Shown piece after piece: positions 45,601 to 51,770 of a stretch of 64,000 nucleotides of DNA. Below the pieces are notes generated by a model. The model was not told where the DNA came from. It saw nothing but the letters and a program-made list of their open reading frames with translations, and ran no database searches. How positions within the stretch are numbered: position 1 is the first letter of the stretch; each line of letters begins with the position of its first letter. This stretch comes from Adiantum capillus-veneris (lineage: Eukaryota; Streptophyta; Polypodiopsida; Polypodiales; Pteridaceae). Location of the stretch: the NCBI GenBank assembly GCA_014529385.2, contig CM043967.1:4459001-4523000 (forward strand), given 5' to 3'. The position numbers and the translations under genes were made by a program.

Positions 45601-48341
45601 CTTATATTGGCAAGTGTGCCTTGTTTGCATAGCGAATCTATTTACTTCCAGATAAGTTTCATGAACATATTTTGTGCTACACACTAGAAATTGATTCTCT
45701 TGAACAGGATCTTGTTTGTAGAACATTCTTTGAGTTATGGTTTGAGGAACCAGTGAACCAACAGCCGTATCGCAATGGGGATAACAGTGTGGTTCCTTCA
45801 GAGATAGCAGAACGAGTGCAGCAGTTGGTTGATGTTCTGAAATGCCTGCAAAATCCTCAAGCTATGGTAATTATCATAAAGAGGAGTCTGGCACTGGATT
45901 TTATTCCTCAAAGTGCAAAAAATTCTGCTACAGGTTTGGTGTCTCAAGCAACAGTGAGAAATCGTTGTGAGTTGATGTGCAAGTGCCTGATAGAGAATAT
46001 ATTAAAGGCAAGCTTGCTTCACTTTTTGTTAGACAGATCTTGTGATCATGATTTAATTATTCAATTATACCTTCTGCCAGGCGGAAGAGGGAAACAGTGA
46101 GGATGCAGAAACTCGGGCTTTACCTTATGTTCTGGCTTTACATTCATTTTGTATGGTAGATCCAACTCTTTGTGCTCCTGCTGCTGATCCGTCACGTTAT
46201 GCTGTGACGTTGCAAAGCTACCTTAAAACACAGGTTAAGTTTTCTTGGCGTTATTGTTTTTGAGGTTAATTGCAAAAAAAAATTCCATTATTTAATTGTG
46301 TCAGTTGGTTTACGGGACATTCTAGGTGATGTTCTAAGAGATTTCTGAACTGACAGGTTGACAACAGAGATGTCGCTCAGTTGCTTCAAAGTATAGTGTT
46401 TGTGATAGACACCGTATTACCCTTGCTACGAAGGCCCCCTGCAAATTTTGTGGAGGAGCTGGAGCGTGATCTGAGGCAGCTAATAGTTCGCTACTCTTTC
46501 TTAACTGTGGTTCACGCGTGCATAAAGTAATGCTCGTCTCTTTTTCCAAGTCTTAATCCGACACGTGTATTTTGTGGTTAAATTTTCGATGTTATCTTTT
46601 TACCAACAGGTGCTTGTGCTCTCTTGGAAAGGTGGCAGCAAAGGGACTCACCTCTTTTGAATTCCTCGTTCAAAAGTTTTATAAGCTGCTAGATACTTGG
46701 CGCAGAAGTGGCTATGGAGCTTCAGAAAAGCCGGTAAGCTAGCATATAGTTTTTGTTTGTGCCTTTCTTGCTCTCCATAATATTTACCTCCTCCTCTTAC
46801 GTCATTTGTACGTAAAACCGTAATTCCAAAAAGAGTCAGTTTTGGACAATGTAACTTACCATCACACTGTCCGATCAGGATATATGAGGTAAAAGCCACA
46901 ATGTGGTATGTGGTTTAGGCGATTAAATCTTTTGTTGTCCTGTGGTGGCAGAATGTCTTGCGGTGCTTGTTCTGTTTAGGTTTGCTTGTACGATATGGTG
47001 CAAACATGATAGATAATATGGAGGATAAGGAGACAACTACGGATCAGCTGCTGTGTCTGTATAAGCACTTTCTTTTGTCAGATGATTTTGACATGAAGGC
47101 TCGTGCATTACAAGTATGTTTTTCTCTTATGACGTTAGTTTTTATTGCTTGTAAAATGTGGTAGAACGTGTGCTCATTTTGGAACTTAAATCAGGCTTTA
47201 GGCTTTTTTTTCATAGCAAGACCAGAGTTTATGATGGAAAAAGGCATGGGACGGGTGATAGGGGCCACCCTTTCTTCTTCTGCAGATTCACGCATCAAGG
47301 TGAGAATACAAGCTAAAGGTCATTTTGGTATGAATGCTTTGGGAATCACAGAATTGCTGTGAGGAGGGCTACATGATTTTTAGCTCGGTTTCTGATTTCA
47401 TATGAACATGAATCGATGTCTCTGGCTTTCTTTGCAGTTGCAATCCCTGAGAAATTTCTATGACTACTTAGTCGACGTTGAGGAGAAAATGGGATTAGAA
47501 GAAGGTGAAGATGATATGGCCGGTAAAGGTCGGCAGGAGCCAGGTGCTGTACCAGTGGCGGCTGGAGCAGGTGATAGTAACATCTGTGGAGGTATCATAC
47601 AATTGCACTGGGATGACATATTAGAACAGTGCCTGGATATCGACGATCAGGTTCGGCAAGCTGCAGTTAAGGTGTGAGGTCTTTTGACTATTGGATAGAA
47701 GTTATTTAAAAAGACTTCTTTGCCTTCTCTAACAGATATTAACGGCTACAGGTTGTAGAGATTGTTTTGCGCCAAGGTCTAGTTCATCCAATGACGTGTG
47801 TACCACATTTAATAGCACTTGAAGTGGATCAGCATGATATGAACTCGAAGCTTGCACACAAACTCCTGATTCAGATGAATGAGAAGTGCGTACATCCCCT
47901 TCTTAGTATTTTATTTATAAATTCAGGAAGCATACTCTGACAATTTAGTTAGGTTATCAACTTAGTGGATCACAAATTTCTTTTGTGGGTCATAATTGCC
48001 GAACTACTTTGACAGAGTATTCAAGCCTTTCCAAGTGATAACGAGCTCTTTTGCAGGTATCCATCTTTTTTTGAAAGCCGGTTGGGGGATGGACTTCAGC
48101 TTTCTTTCAGATTCATTGAATCTGGTGCTGCTAGCTCTGTACATATGTGTAGTGCTGTGAAAAGCCCTGGCTTTTCAAAAAGCAAGCTGGAAGCTACTTT
48201 AGCTTTGTCTGCAAAGTCAGGAATAAGTCGCACCTACAAACTGATCCGTGGTAGTCGTGTTTCTCGGAACAAGTTCATTTCCTCTGTTGTTCGCAAGTTT
48301 GATGTTGGTACTTGGGGCCCCTCATCACTTTCGTTTCTCAT
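11353..48341 (+). CDS. SCC2: SCC2/NIPBL cohesin-loading factor gene (spliced, N and C termini outside the model)
   Basis: SCC2 with its partner SCC4 loads the cohesin ring onto chromosomes in the nucleus. Proposed exons: 11353-11492 (tentative), 22251-22359, 22428-22684, 23288-23395, 29861-29972, 30054-30156, 30347-30533, 30620-31078, 31155-31696, 31769-31979, 32058-32108, 45066-45224, 45319-45486, 45708-46007, 46081-46233, 46357-46526, 46610-46733, 46952-47113, 47195-47299, 47438-47671, 47752-47885, 48057-48341. From 22251 onward these give about 1,377 in-phase codons without a stop. The order is an N-terminal helical region, a PHD finger, HEAT repeats, and the start of the Nipped-B C-terminal domain. 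The true N terminus and the end of the C terminus were not found. I recognise the family from characteristic blocks such as [16 protein letters not shown] and [10 protein letters not shown]-like [10 protein letters not shown]. Confidence 0.9.
11493..12366. other. Intronic sequence, nothing recognised
   Basis: The start of the 10.8-kb intron. T-rich with homopolymer runs (poly-C near 11,720) and no coding signal. Confidence 0.4.
12367..12724 (-). repeat. Probable LTR of a Copia-like element
   Basis: The segment begins TGTTAGAG and ends CTTAACA, giving TGTTA...TAACA inverted termini. It is followed at 12725 by CCCCCCCTCAAC, which on the minus strand is a purine tract (GTTGAGGGGGGG) directly before TGTTAAG. 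That is the classical polypurine tract-3' LTR junction. The element therefore reads on the minus strand and this would be its 3' LTR (358 bp). Confidence 0.55.
12725..13340 (-). pseudogene. Decayed internal fragment of the Copia-like element (gag zinc-knuckle region)
   Basis: On the minus strand around 13,220-13,290 a degraded block reads [15 protein letters not shown], resembling the CCHC knuckle of Copia gag with the His position lost. The sequence from there to the polypurine tract is full of stops and much shorter than a full pol, so protease, integrase and RT appear deleted. Confidence 0.4.
13556..13916 (+). repeat. Decayed LTR end with primer-binding-like site
   Basis: Shares TTGTAAT...CAGAGCATCTGGACG.AGAGTCTGAGAGT and the AAAGAAATACC...AAAGGGCGC.AGTCTTTGGG signature with the 3' LTR at 57,589-58,134. 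AATAAAGAAATACC contains a poly(A) signal. TGGTATTAGAGCTC at 13,902 resembles the tRNA-iMet primer site (TGGTATCAGAGC). A short (CT)n tract lies at about 13,809-13,837. No gag follows. Confidence 0.55.
13917..15025. other. Unclassified repeat-like sequence
   Basis: No gene. The part near 14,700-14,860 (CAGCGTTTTTGGGCAGC..., many CAG/GCAG words) resembles 43,740-43,870 (CCCAGCGTTTTCAGCC...), so both may be fragments of one dispersed repeat, perhaps an LTR. I cannot place boundaries. Confidence 0.35.
15030..15200 (-). repeat. LTR fragment, minus strand
   Basis: GGCCCCAAAGACTGGAGCCCCTTTCGGTATTTCTTTAA at about 15,041-15,078 is the reverse complement of the R/U5 signature shared by the other LTRs. 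The rest of the LTR is too degraded to bound. Confidence 0.5.
15840..16133 (-). mobile_element. Fragment of the L1-like LINE ORF2
   Basis: The minus strand encodes [20 protein letters not shown] and [11 protein letters not shown], matching the segment of the full LINE at about 17,190-17,440. It ends at a (CA)n(CG)n run that separates it from the poly(A) tail of the full LINE copy. Confidence 0.75.
16134..16171. repeat. (CA)n tract and poly(T), 3' tail of the L1-like LINE
   Basis: A CA microsatellite is followed by about 11 T. On the minus strand this is the poly(A) tail of the LINE to the right, then (TG)n. Confidence 0.85.
16280..20150 (-). pseudogene. LINE ORF2: endonuclease-reverse transcriptase, frameshifted
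   Basis: Endonuclease motifs appear in three frames: ISYNVRGL and VVLQEH (19,563-20,150), CGDFNNTP (19,456-19,719), and [10 protein letters not shown] at the start of the RT frame (17,562-19,541). RT motifs in that 659-codon frame include [11 protein letters not shown], motif [16 protein letters not shown], a changed SVRQRCPLS (normally RQGCPLS), and an intact AYADDSLF catalytic box. The C-terminal frame (16,280-17,554) ends with the zinc-binding [14 protein letters not shown]. Frameshifts near 19,700, 19,540 and 17,558 break the protein. Confidence 0.8.
20206..21345 (-). CDS. LINE ORF1 protein (nucleic-acid binding, CCHC zinc knuckle)
   Basis: 379 codons, intact from ATG to stop. The N-terminal two thirds resemble the DUF4283-type domain of plant L1 ORF1 (blocks [20 protein letters not shown] and [14 protein letters not shown]). 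A CCHC knuckle follows near residues 240-255 ([15 protein letters not shown]), then a low-complexity Pro/Ala/Lys-rich tail. In this family ORF1 coats LINE RNA and acts with ORF2. The stop lies about 55 bp before the first ORF2 methionine. This is the only full-length protein frame left in the element. Confidence 0.75.
   Translation of the reverse strand: MVRLMQSEFPCVFKHRRAMESVSESASEIKTCLYEDFEEARKAWNGQAPALEVRIPVQDLMDPVAQYAMNAVILFFPGKMPVAQDVGQWVDFLLKRQAVRGVYFGARGFYEVLLADTEARNLLLEMSPLFFGTQMTHVLPWALMKDYQSLIRHKCPVWVEIVDFPRTWRHFLPLLAAQLGKVICPPKLDANTNRFCILWDTNKQTPDGIMADSGDPWVGKRPFKLKWGKFANSCFRCGKFGHMQSECPEPVLQPPLSAVPSSAPAPIGKSAGEAKSNGIPAMKVASNADKGKNKNPPSADVGNVNARKGKNVASTHVGSWAIPKKTVKICTPPSSRNYVPLVNTNKNVSFKQLPCNDNRTLIDAWEKAMHSFLGEASTS
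21361..22250. repeat. CA-rich degenerate tandem repeats, no gene
   Basis: From about 21,720 to 22,000 two diverged units share ACCTGCT.ACGC.GGCGCAGTG and GCAGAC.G..TGGCGAC-like words, each next to a (CA)n run; the longest is at 21,949-22,001. No coding function is apparent. The 3' end of the 10.8-kb intron, with the acceptor TTATGTTAG at 22,250, closes the stretch. Confidence 0.6.
22251..23395 (+). CDS. SCC2: SCC2 exons, N-terminal block
   Basis: Exons 22251-22359 (109 bp), 22428-22684 (257 bp) and 23288-23395 (108 bp). Phases fit exactly (1+2, then 0). The first encodes a basic segment ([20 protein letters not shown]), a possible nuclear-localisation stretch. The second has an acidic insert ([12 protein letters not shown]), then the helix-rich [20 protein letters not shown], followed by [15 protein letters not shown]. 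The third encodes [20 protein letters not shown]. This order matches the plant SCC2 N-terminal region that precedes the PHD finger. The introns are 68 bp and 603 bp. Confidence 0.88.
23560..25400 (+). pseudogene. Decayed Ty3/gypsy gag-protease fragment
   Basis: In shifting frames, blocks align with the gag of the Ty3 element at 53.2-54.0 kb: [20 protein letters not shown] corresponds to its SFIQQFDIAFTGGRYSEHSK, and [18 protein letters not shown] to its LPTEIRDHCLEQKSASIQ. Near 25,130 [14 protein letters not shown] looks like a protease active-site region (normally D-S-G). Stops and frameshifts throughout. It lies in the sense direction inside the 6.5-kb SCC2 intron. Confidence 0.6.
25401..28650. 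other. Intronic repeat-like sequence with one LTR signature
   Basis: No gene seen. At about 26,862-26,906 AAAGAAATACCGAAAGAGGCGCCAGTCTCTGGGGCC marks a decayed plus-strand LTR. A (TAAA)n-rich stretch spans about 27,150-27,225. Everything else is unclassified AT-rich sequence. Confidence 0.5.
28800..29760 (-). pseudogene. Decayed Ty3/gypsy reverse transcriptase fragment
   Basis: On the minus strand, from right to left, one can read [16 protein letters not shown] (about 29,640-29,690), a degraded middle, and [20 protein letters not shown] (about 29,090-29,160). These correspond to the start of Ty3 RT and to the RT/RNase H junction (usual form YLGH.V...G...DP.K). Further left, [13 protein letters not shown] resembles the beginning of RNase H. 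Multiple stops. Confidence 0.6.
29861..32108 (+). CDS. SCC2: SCC2 exons, central block with PHD finger
   Basis: Exons 29861-29972, 30054-30156, 30347-30533, 30620-31078, 31155-31696, 31769-31979 and 32058-32108, all in consistent phase. Product blocks: [20 protein letters not shown]; a basic [17 protein letters not shown] stretch; helical segments including [20 protein letters not shown]; a PHD finger; [10 protein letters not shown]; and [17 protein letters not shown], the start of the HEAT region. The PHD finger (about 31,350-31,490) has the C4HC3 pattern CVVC, CDSC, H, H..C and CHSC. In plants the PHD finger of SCC2 may read histone tails (family-level inference). The introns are 72-190 bp. 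Confidence 0.92.
32130..32282 (+). repeat. Tandem repeat, about 45-bp unit, about 3 copies
   Basis: The unit CTTTTAACAATACTACAGACTGATTGTAGTTGTTTGCA recurs three times with few changes at the start of the 13-kb SCC2 intron. Confidence 0.8.
32546..32612 (+). repeat. Tandem repeat, 27-bp unit, about 2.5 copies
   Basis: GATGTTGTTGGTACTGTTTCCTGTAAT and GATGTTGTTGGTACTGTTGCCTGTAAT follow each other directly, then a partial third unit. Confidence 0.8.
33237..33413. repeat. Tandem hairpin repeats
   Basis: Three tandem units (starts at about 33,237, 33,309 and 33,372). The first two each carry CATGTTCAAGAG at one end and its exact reverse complement CTCTTGAACATG at the other, around a purine-rich loop (GTGAAAAGAAAGAGAACGA). 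The third unit lacks its right arm and ends in an A/T run. All units stay open on both strands, but I see no gene. Confidence 0.85.
34000..34990 (-). pseudogene. Remnant of an older element split by the Ty3 insertion (left part)
   Basis: The minus strand between about 34,790 and 34,990 encodes a Pro/Ser/Tyr-rich segment ([20 protein letters not shown], then [13 protein letters not shown]). Across the Ty3 element the frame continues to the right at 43,076-43,480, which is helical and charged ([20 protein letters not shown]). The combination looks like a retroelement gag, but no family motif is visible. The rest of 34,000-34,790 has no recognisable content. Confidence 0.35.
34996..36287 (-). 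repeat. 3' LTR of the Ty3 element
   Basis: 1,292 bp, starting TGTCACAAACGGG and ending TTTAGCAACA on the plus strand. It aligns along its length with the right LTR, apart from indels: an extra T10(GT)n-containing stretch near 35,600 is present only here. Confidence 0.93.
36300..36716 (-). CDS. Integrase C-terminal end and chromodomain
   Basis: About 130 codons. The N-terminal part is the integrase tail ([35 protein letters not shown]), a block shared by Ty3 integrases. The C-terminal part is a chromodomain: [40 protein letters not shown]. Chromodomains steer Ty3 integration toward heterochromatin marks. An amber-type stop near 36,718 separates it from the rest of the integrase. Confidence 0.82.
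   Translation of the reverse strand, partial: KQATHTGKVVKFSNRYYGPFKIIDQVNDVMFRLDLPSNWKIHNAFRVSLIRPYVGPPPSQPIAEEPPEVEETEETLQPEQIIHYQEQPLKSGKITRKYLVKFKNYSPLDAQWMTEQELASSPEILEGYVQALQFRTTV
36717..37530 (-). pseudogene. Ty3 integrase core
   Basis: The minus-strand frame at 36,717-37,448 holds the catalytic core with all three acidic positions recognisable: [14 protein letters not shown] (D), [12 protein letters not shown] (D) and [13 protein letters not shown] (E). Upstream of about 37,390 the sequence becomes frameshifted, and the HHCC zinc-binding part is split between frames. It ends in a stop before the chromodomain frame. Confidence 0.8.
37525..38834 (-). pseudogene. Ty3 reverse transcriptase (C-terminal part) and RNase H
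   Basis: A 420-codon open stretch begins in RT motif A ([15 protein letters not shown]). It then has [19 protein letters not shown] and the catalytic box, which reads [11 protein letters not shown]: the second catalytic aspartate is glycine. RNase H follows, with [23 protein letters not shown] and [10 protein letters not shown], but its first aspartate is replaced (CHASG where CDAS is usual). The start of RT lies beyond the nested solo LTR, from 39,468. Confidence 0.85.
38840..39462 (-). mobile_element. Solo LTR nested in the Ty3 RT gene
   Basis: 623 bp, plus-strand termini TGTCACTAG...TTTGTTACA, flanked on both sides by TAGTG (38835-38839 and 39463-39467). The RT frame resumes on either side once it is removed (IDYRSLNKI | [12 protein letters not shown]). 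It is closely related to the solo LTR at 50,742-51,418, and both carry the shared R/U5 signature. Internal sequence was lost by LTR-LTR recombination. Confidence 0.93.
39468..40330 (-). pseudogene. Ty3 protease and start of reverse transcriptase
   Basis: The frame at 39,614-40,330 carries a protease-like region with [13 protein letters not shown], where the usual D-S/T-G active site reads D-P-G. It is followed by DIILDMRWY (usual form DIILGM.WL). Then comes the RT leader [18 protein letters not shown]. After one stop near 39,617 the RT continues to 39,468 ([28 protein letters not shown]) and is then interrupted by the solo LTR. Confidence 0.8.
40385..41640 (-). pseudogene. Ty3 gag with CCHC zinc knuckle
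   Basis: The C-terminal frame (40,385-40,573) ends with [15 protein letters not shown], a standard CCHC knuckle. N-terminal frames near 41,443-41,597 start with [19 protein letters not shown], a predicted coiled coil, and [20 protein letters not shown]. The capsid in between is broken by frameshifts, with a short local duplication near 40,760-40,880 (CCCATTCCTTCCGAA repeated). Confidence 0.75.
41649..41662 (-). other. Primer-binding site of the Ty3 element
   Basis: On the minus strand TGGCATCATAGCTC starts one base after the right LTR. It differs from the plant tRNA-iMet site TGGTATCAGAGC at a few bases. Confidence 0.7.
41664..43070 (-). repeat. 5' LTR of the Ty3 element, with a (GA)n insertion
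   Basis: 1,407 bp. It matches the left LTR but has about 160 extra bases (42,573-42,735) that include a (GA)n tract at 42,620-42,686, not present in the left LTR. Lack of identity between the two LTRs, beyond this indel, indicates an old insertion. Confidence 0.92.
43076..43480 (-). pseudogene. Remnant of the older element split by Ty3 (right part)
   Basis: A minus-strand open stretch of about 72 codons (43,262-43,480) is helical and charged ([20 protein letters not shown]). It is likely part of the same decayed gag-like frame found at 34,790-34,990. Stops separate it from the insertion point. Confidence 0.3.
43481..45065. other. Intronic, repeat-like, no gene
   Basis: Contains AATAAAAGG near 43,661 and a CAG-rich stretch (43,750-43,870) that resembles 14,700-14,860. 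A short GGGTACTGTGGGTACTGAAG repeat lies at 44,003-44,050 and poly(C) near 44,960. The last bases form the polypyrimidine/GGGCAG acceptor for the SCC2 exon at 45,066. Confidence 0.45.
45066..48341 (+). CDS. SCC2: SCC2 exons, HEAT-repeat and Nipped-B C-terminal block
   Basis: Exons 45066-45224, 45319-45486, 45708-46007, 46081-46233, 46357-46526, 46610-46733, 46952-47113, 47195-47299, 47438-47671, 47752-47885 and 48057-48341. Phases agree at every junction. The product includes [134 protein letters not shown] and [19 protein letters not shown]. This is the HEAT hook that contacts cohesin. The last exon ends at a donor (CAT|GTAAGT) and the remaining C terminus is not seen downstream. The intron at 46008 has a GC donor. 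Confidence 0.93.
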
Positions 48342-48574
48342 GTAAGTGCTGAATCATGCTTGATACTGAGTCTGTCATTGGCGTTGAAGAGTTTTTTGTA
48401 GTATTCTTAAGGTAGATTTTCATACTGGGCTGAAGTGATTGATTTTTAAAGATGATAGTGAAAGCTTTGTATTTTGCGTATTGATTAGGCACAAAATGCC
48501 AGTACAATGCTTACCCTTTCGTGTGATTATGCTTGTGTACACTACAGAAGACTTTGCTCCATTTTTCTCTGAGT

Positions 48575-48790
48575 TTGCTTAGAGATTTTTAGAAGTACAG
48601 GTTAGAGATGGGTTTTGTCAAATTTGTTACGTCTATCCTTGGAGATATGGTCCATCTTTCAAGGGGATGAGTTAAGTACCTAGATTTTACTCTTTGCTTA
48701 GAAATTCTGGAGAAGTACAGGCTGGCTTTGTCAAATTTGTTATATCTATCCTTGGAGATATGGTCCAGCTTTCAAGGGGATGAGTTAAGA
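48575..48790 (+). repeat. Tandem duplication, about 118-bp period
   Basis: The blocks AGAAGTACAGG...TTTTGTCAAATTTGTTA..TCTATCCTTGGAGATATGGTCCA.CTTTCAAGGGGATGAGTTAAG occur at about 48,575-48,678 and 48,693-48,790. They are probably intronic, downstream of the last recognised SCC2 exon. Confidence 0.8.
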
Positions 48791-48949
48791 ATCTATGTAT
48801 AGGATTACGTTTGAGACATTGGATGACCATTCTTGATAGCACTTCTATGGTTGAGCATGTTTTAAATAAGAAGGTTTGAATACAGATTGACGAGCTCCTG
48901 GGATTTAAGTACATTGACACCGTCACTCAACAACATGATGATACCATGG

Positions 48950-50342
48950 GAGGTCACTATGGTCAGATTCATTGCACTTGTGGCGTCTTCCTATGTTGTT
49001 TGTCATGGAGGATGAGTGACGGTGTCAAATAAGGAACCATTTGATTCCACACATCCGTATCCTCGCCATGAGCCATCTTCACGCGATACTCATGGTCATT
49101 GTCCTTCGCCTCGCAGTTTCTTCACCAATTTTGCATCCACAAAATTGTGTGAGCTTCCATTATCAAGGAGTACTATGGTCATGTCGTGACCATTGATCTT
49201 CCCGAGGAAACATCGTGCTTATCAAACACTTTGGTGCTAAAAGTACAATTAGTGCATGAACTGTGTACTAAGTGATGGATTTCAACTTGAATAACATCAG
49301 AGGTACCTGAGATCTCGTGAATCTGAATCGAAGGACGACCTTGCGGTTTTTTGGTCGTCTTCTTGGGGCAGCCTTTGATTTGGTGACCCATCTGGCCACA
49401 TGTGAAGCAAGCCCCCTTCTTCACTGCATCAGCAACAATAGCATTCCTGGCTTTCTTCTTCTCTTGAGAAGGTCTCGATGGTGATTTGGAACTTTGCTGG
49501 AATTGAGGTTGCTTCCTCGACTTGCCCTCGTTGGACTGGTGGTGTGAACTTCTTTTCTTCTCATAATTCACTTCATTTATCAAATGGAAAGTCAGGCCTT
49601 TGCCATTGCCCAATGATAGTCTTCATGCAAACCCAAGAGGTACATATGCACAGTATGCATAGAGTCCACCTTGCAGAAGGTGAGCGCTTTCTTGAAAGCT
49701 GTCGTATACTTTGCAATTTTGCGTAAGCTTTAAGAGAATCCATCTTGGAAAAATCCTTTTGAATTTCATACAGAAGTCAGCCCACGTGTTCATCATGCTC
49801 TTGATGGAGATCAAAATACGTGGTCCACAGATGAAGCCAATTATTTACGACCAGTTCCGTACATTCCTCTTTCCCTGAGACATTGGTGGTTTTATACAGA
49901 ATCGTGGCAGTAGGATCACCCTACGAGTGTCCAAAGCAGCAATCTGCGTTCGCAATTGTTGGAGATTGGTATTGTTCTCGAAAAAACACACAGTCGTCAA
50001 TTGAGCCGTAGTTTGGAGAGCGGCAAGACGGGCGTCAAACCATTTTCCAGAGCAGAAATATGTTGTTCGAGGCTCTGGAAAGTGCTTGTGATCCATGTGC
50101 TCAGAGCATGTGTGAACGGAATTTGAGTTACTTGGTGCGCCGTCACGCTGTGCATCCGAGCTGGGGGAATCCATGGCGAAATCTGGTGAAAAACTCGAAG
50201 TTTCACACCAAGACGGGCATTTTCTGCAGTTTTTGGTCGCAAAAAGTTGAATTCTAAGGAGCTCTACGTGTTGGCGTGAGAGGTAATTCTGTGTGTGTGT
50301 GCGCGCGCCCGTGTGCGAAGGAAGGGTGCAAAGGGAGATCAA
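48950..50342 (-). pseudogene. gag-protease of a Ty3-like element
   Basis: Read on the minus strand from 50,342: an N-terminal gag frame (49,845-50,342), a disrupted capsid, then 49,179-49,613 with a CCHC knuckle CFTCGQMGHQIKGCP. Near 49,170-49,190 the protease active site TIVLLDNGSSHNFVD can be read in another frame (N replaces the usual S). No RT follows; sequence beyond about 48,950 is unrelated. Together with the LTR and primer site to its right this is a 3'-truncated element. Confidence 0.7.
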
Positions 50343-50595
50343 GAAAGATACAACATGCTGAATTTACTTGCAAATTAGTTTAATTCTCTGATTTCCGTCG
50401 AGAAACCTCTATTTTTTTTCAAAATTCAGCAAAATTCAGCAATTGCGCATCTTAAATCTTTGATTTTTATTAAAAATCAGCAAAAAGAACATAAATTTTC
50501 GCTTGCACACGTGCTCGTTAAAAATTACACAAAATTGAGGTTATCCGACTCAAACTGATCCATAGGTGTGCACGTGGTCCTTCCTGTAGCCAAGC

Positions 50596-50609
50596 TGGCT
50601 CTGATACCA
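50596..50609 (-). other. Primer-binding site (tRNA-iMet type)
   Basis: Minus-strand TGGTATCAGAGCCA lies directly next to the LTR end (CGTTTCA|TGGTATC). It is a perfect match to the plant initiator-Met primer consensus. Confidence 0.85.
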
Positions 50610-51657
50610 TGAAACGAACTCACGGAGAGTATCTCCTAGCTACACGGACAGCCTAGCGGACAAATCACCCGACCATAGCCACCATCCCGTGTTGGGGCCA
50701 GCGTCCGAGGACGTAGGTGTGCACCTTTAAGACGGAGCGTCTGTCACAAGACGGGCACCACGTGCCAACGGAAAAGAATAGACTGAACAACTTTAAGCAC
50801 TTCAATAACAACTGTACTGAAAGAGAGAGACGATACGGGGAGTGGCGAAGTTCCACCCTAGAGAGTATTGGCCCCAAACCTTGGCACCCCTTTCGGTATT
50901 TCTTTATATTACTTGAACTCAGTACAATGCCGGTACTCGCGCTCCGCACCTTCTCATTGAAGAGGGCCAGAGATTGAGCCCTCTGCACTTATTTAAAGGC
51001 CCTTCGCCTTGAAAAGCAGTTTACGTGAAAAGCTTGAAACTCAAATGCAACTGGCCCAAAAGTTGGCGCTGAAAATCAGCCAGCATAAATCATGGAAATC
51101 CGTACAGGCTGCCACTTTAGCACAGTCAGCCTGAAACGTGGAAATCCGTATAGGCTGCCACATCAACATGTCAACGCAAAATCCGGGCGTCCATACAGCA
51201 TGCTGCCACGTCATCAGCTGGATACGCAAGTCCTTCTGTGTATGTGTGTGGGTCTTGCTTTATTTATTTTGTTTAGGTCACTTGGGCCCCATCGAATGGG
51301 GTCCCATAAGTTGGTGGGAACTTCACTTTCTTCTGCTTCTTAGGGTTTAGGCCCCTCGGCCGAGATCTGCAAGTTGGCTCAGGTCTTCCGTGGCTTGACA
51401 CGTCAATAGTTTGTAACAACGTCCCATACCACCCGCCCTCACCTACTCGAGGTGACCTCGCACACTCCTAGCCTCATGGGCTAACCACTAGCACACTGCT
51501 AGTGGGGGTCGATAACTACAAATGAGGCCTTGATCTCCCTTTTATAACACTGGTTGGCCACACTGGCCGGGCTCACACTAAGTCCGCCTGGACACTTGGA
51601 CGCCCATCTTGAAGGTGTCTTAGACCGGATCTCCTCTCCTGCGAGTGGGACATAACA
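50610..51657 (-). repeat. 5' LTR of the gag-protease element, split by a solo LTR
   Basis: Plus-strand ends TGAAACGAAC and GGGACATAACA, so on the minus strand it runs TGTTATG...TTTCA and abuts the primer site. After removing the inserted solo LTR and one target duplication copy (682 bp) it is about 366 bp. Confidence 0.7.
50742..51418 (-). mobile_element. Solo LTR nested inside another LTR
   Basis: 677 bp, plus-strand ends TGTCACAAG and TTTGTAACA. It is clearly the same family as the solo LTR at 38,840-39,462 (shared GACGGGCACCACGTGCCAA, GAGAGTATTGGCCCCAAACC and CGGTATTTCTTTATATT). The flanks are GCGTC on the left (50,737-50,741) and ACGTC on the right (51,419-51,423): a 5-bp target duplication with one change. 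Confidence 0.85.
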
Positions 51658-51770
51658 ATTCTCCTAACATCATGCTAGAAGAGTCACACATGGATGTAAC
51701 CTTTTGGTCTCATAGGTTATTTCCGCCTCTTGAACACGTTAATATAACTTTTGAAAATTTACAAGCCAAA
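51658..51770 (+). mobile_element. LINE 3' terminus remnant
   Basis: GGTCTCATAGGTTATTT.CGCCTCTTGAACACGTTAATATAAC at 51,709-51,752 matches the shared 3' end of the GA/CT-tailed LINE family on the plus strand, without a (CT)n tail. Confidence 0.65.

Noticed and set aside
48480-48530. A possible next SCC2 exon starting TACAATGCTTACCC
   Set aside because: After the AT phase-2 remainder the frame gives no recognisable C-terminal sequence and soon stops.
50270-50330. GT/GC-rich tract as a regulatory Z-DNA element
   Set aside because: It lies in a gag-like frame of a decayed retroelement. No evidence beyond dinucleotide composition.
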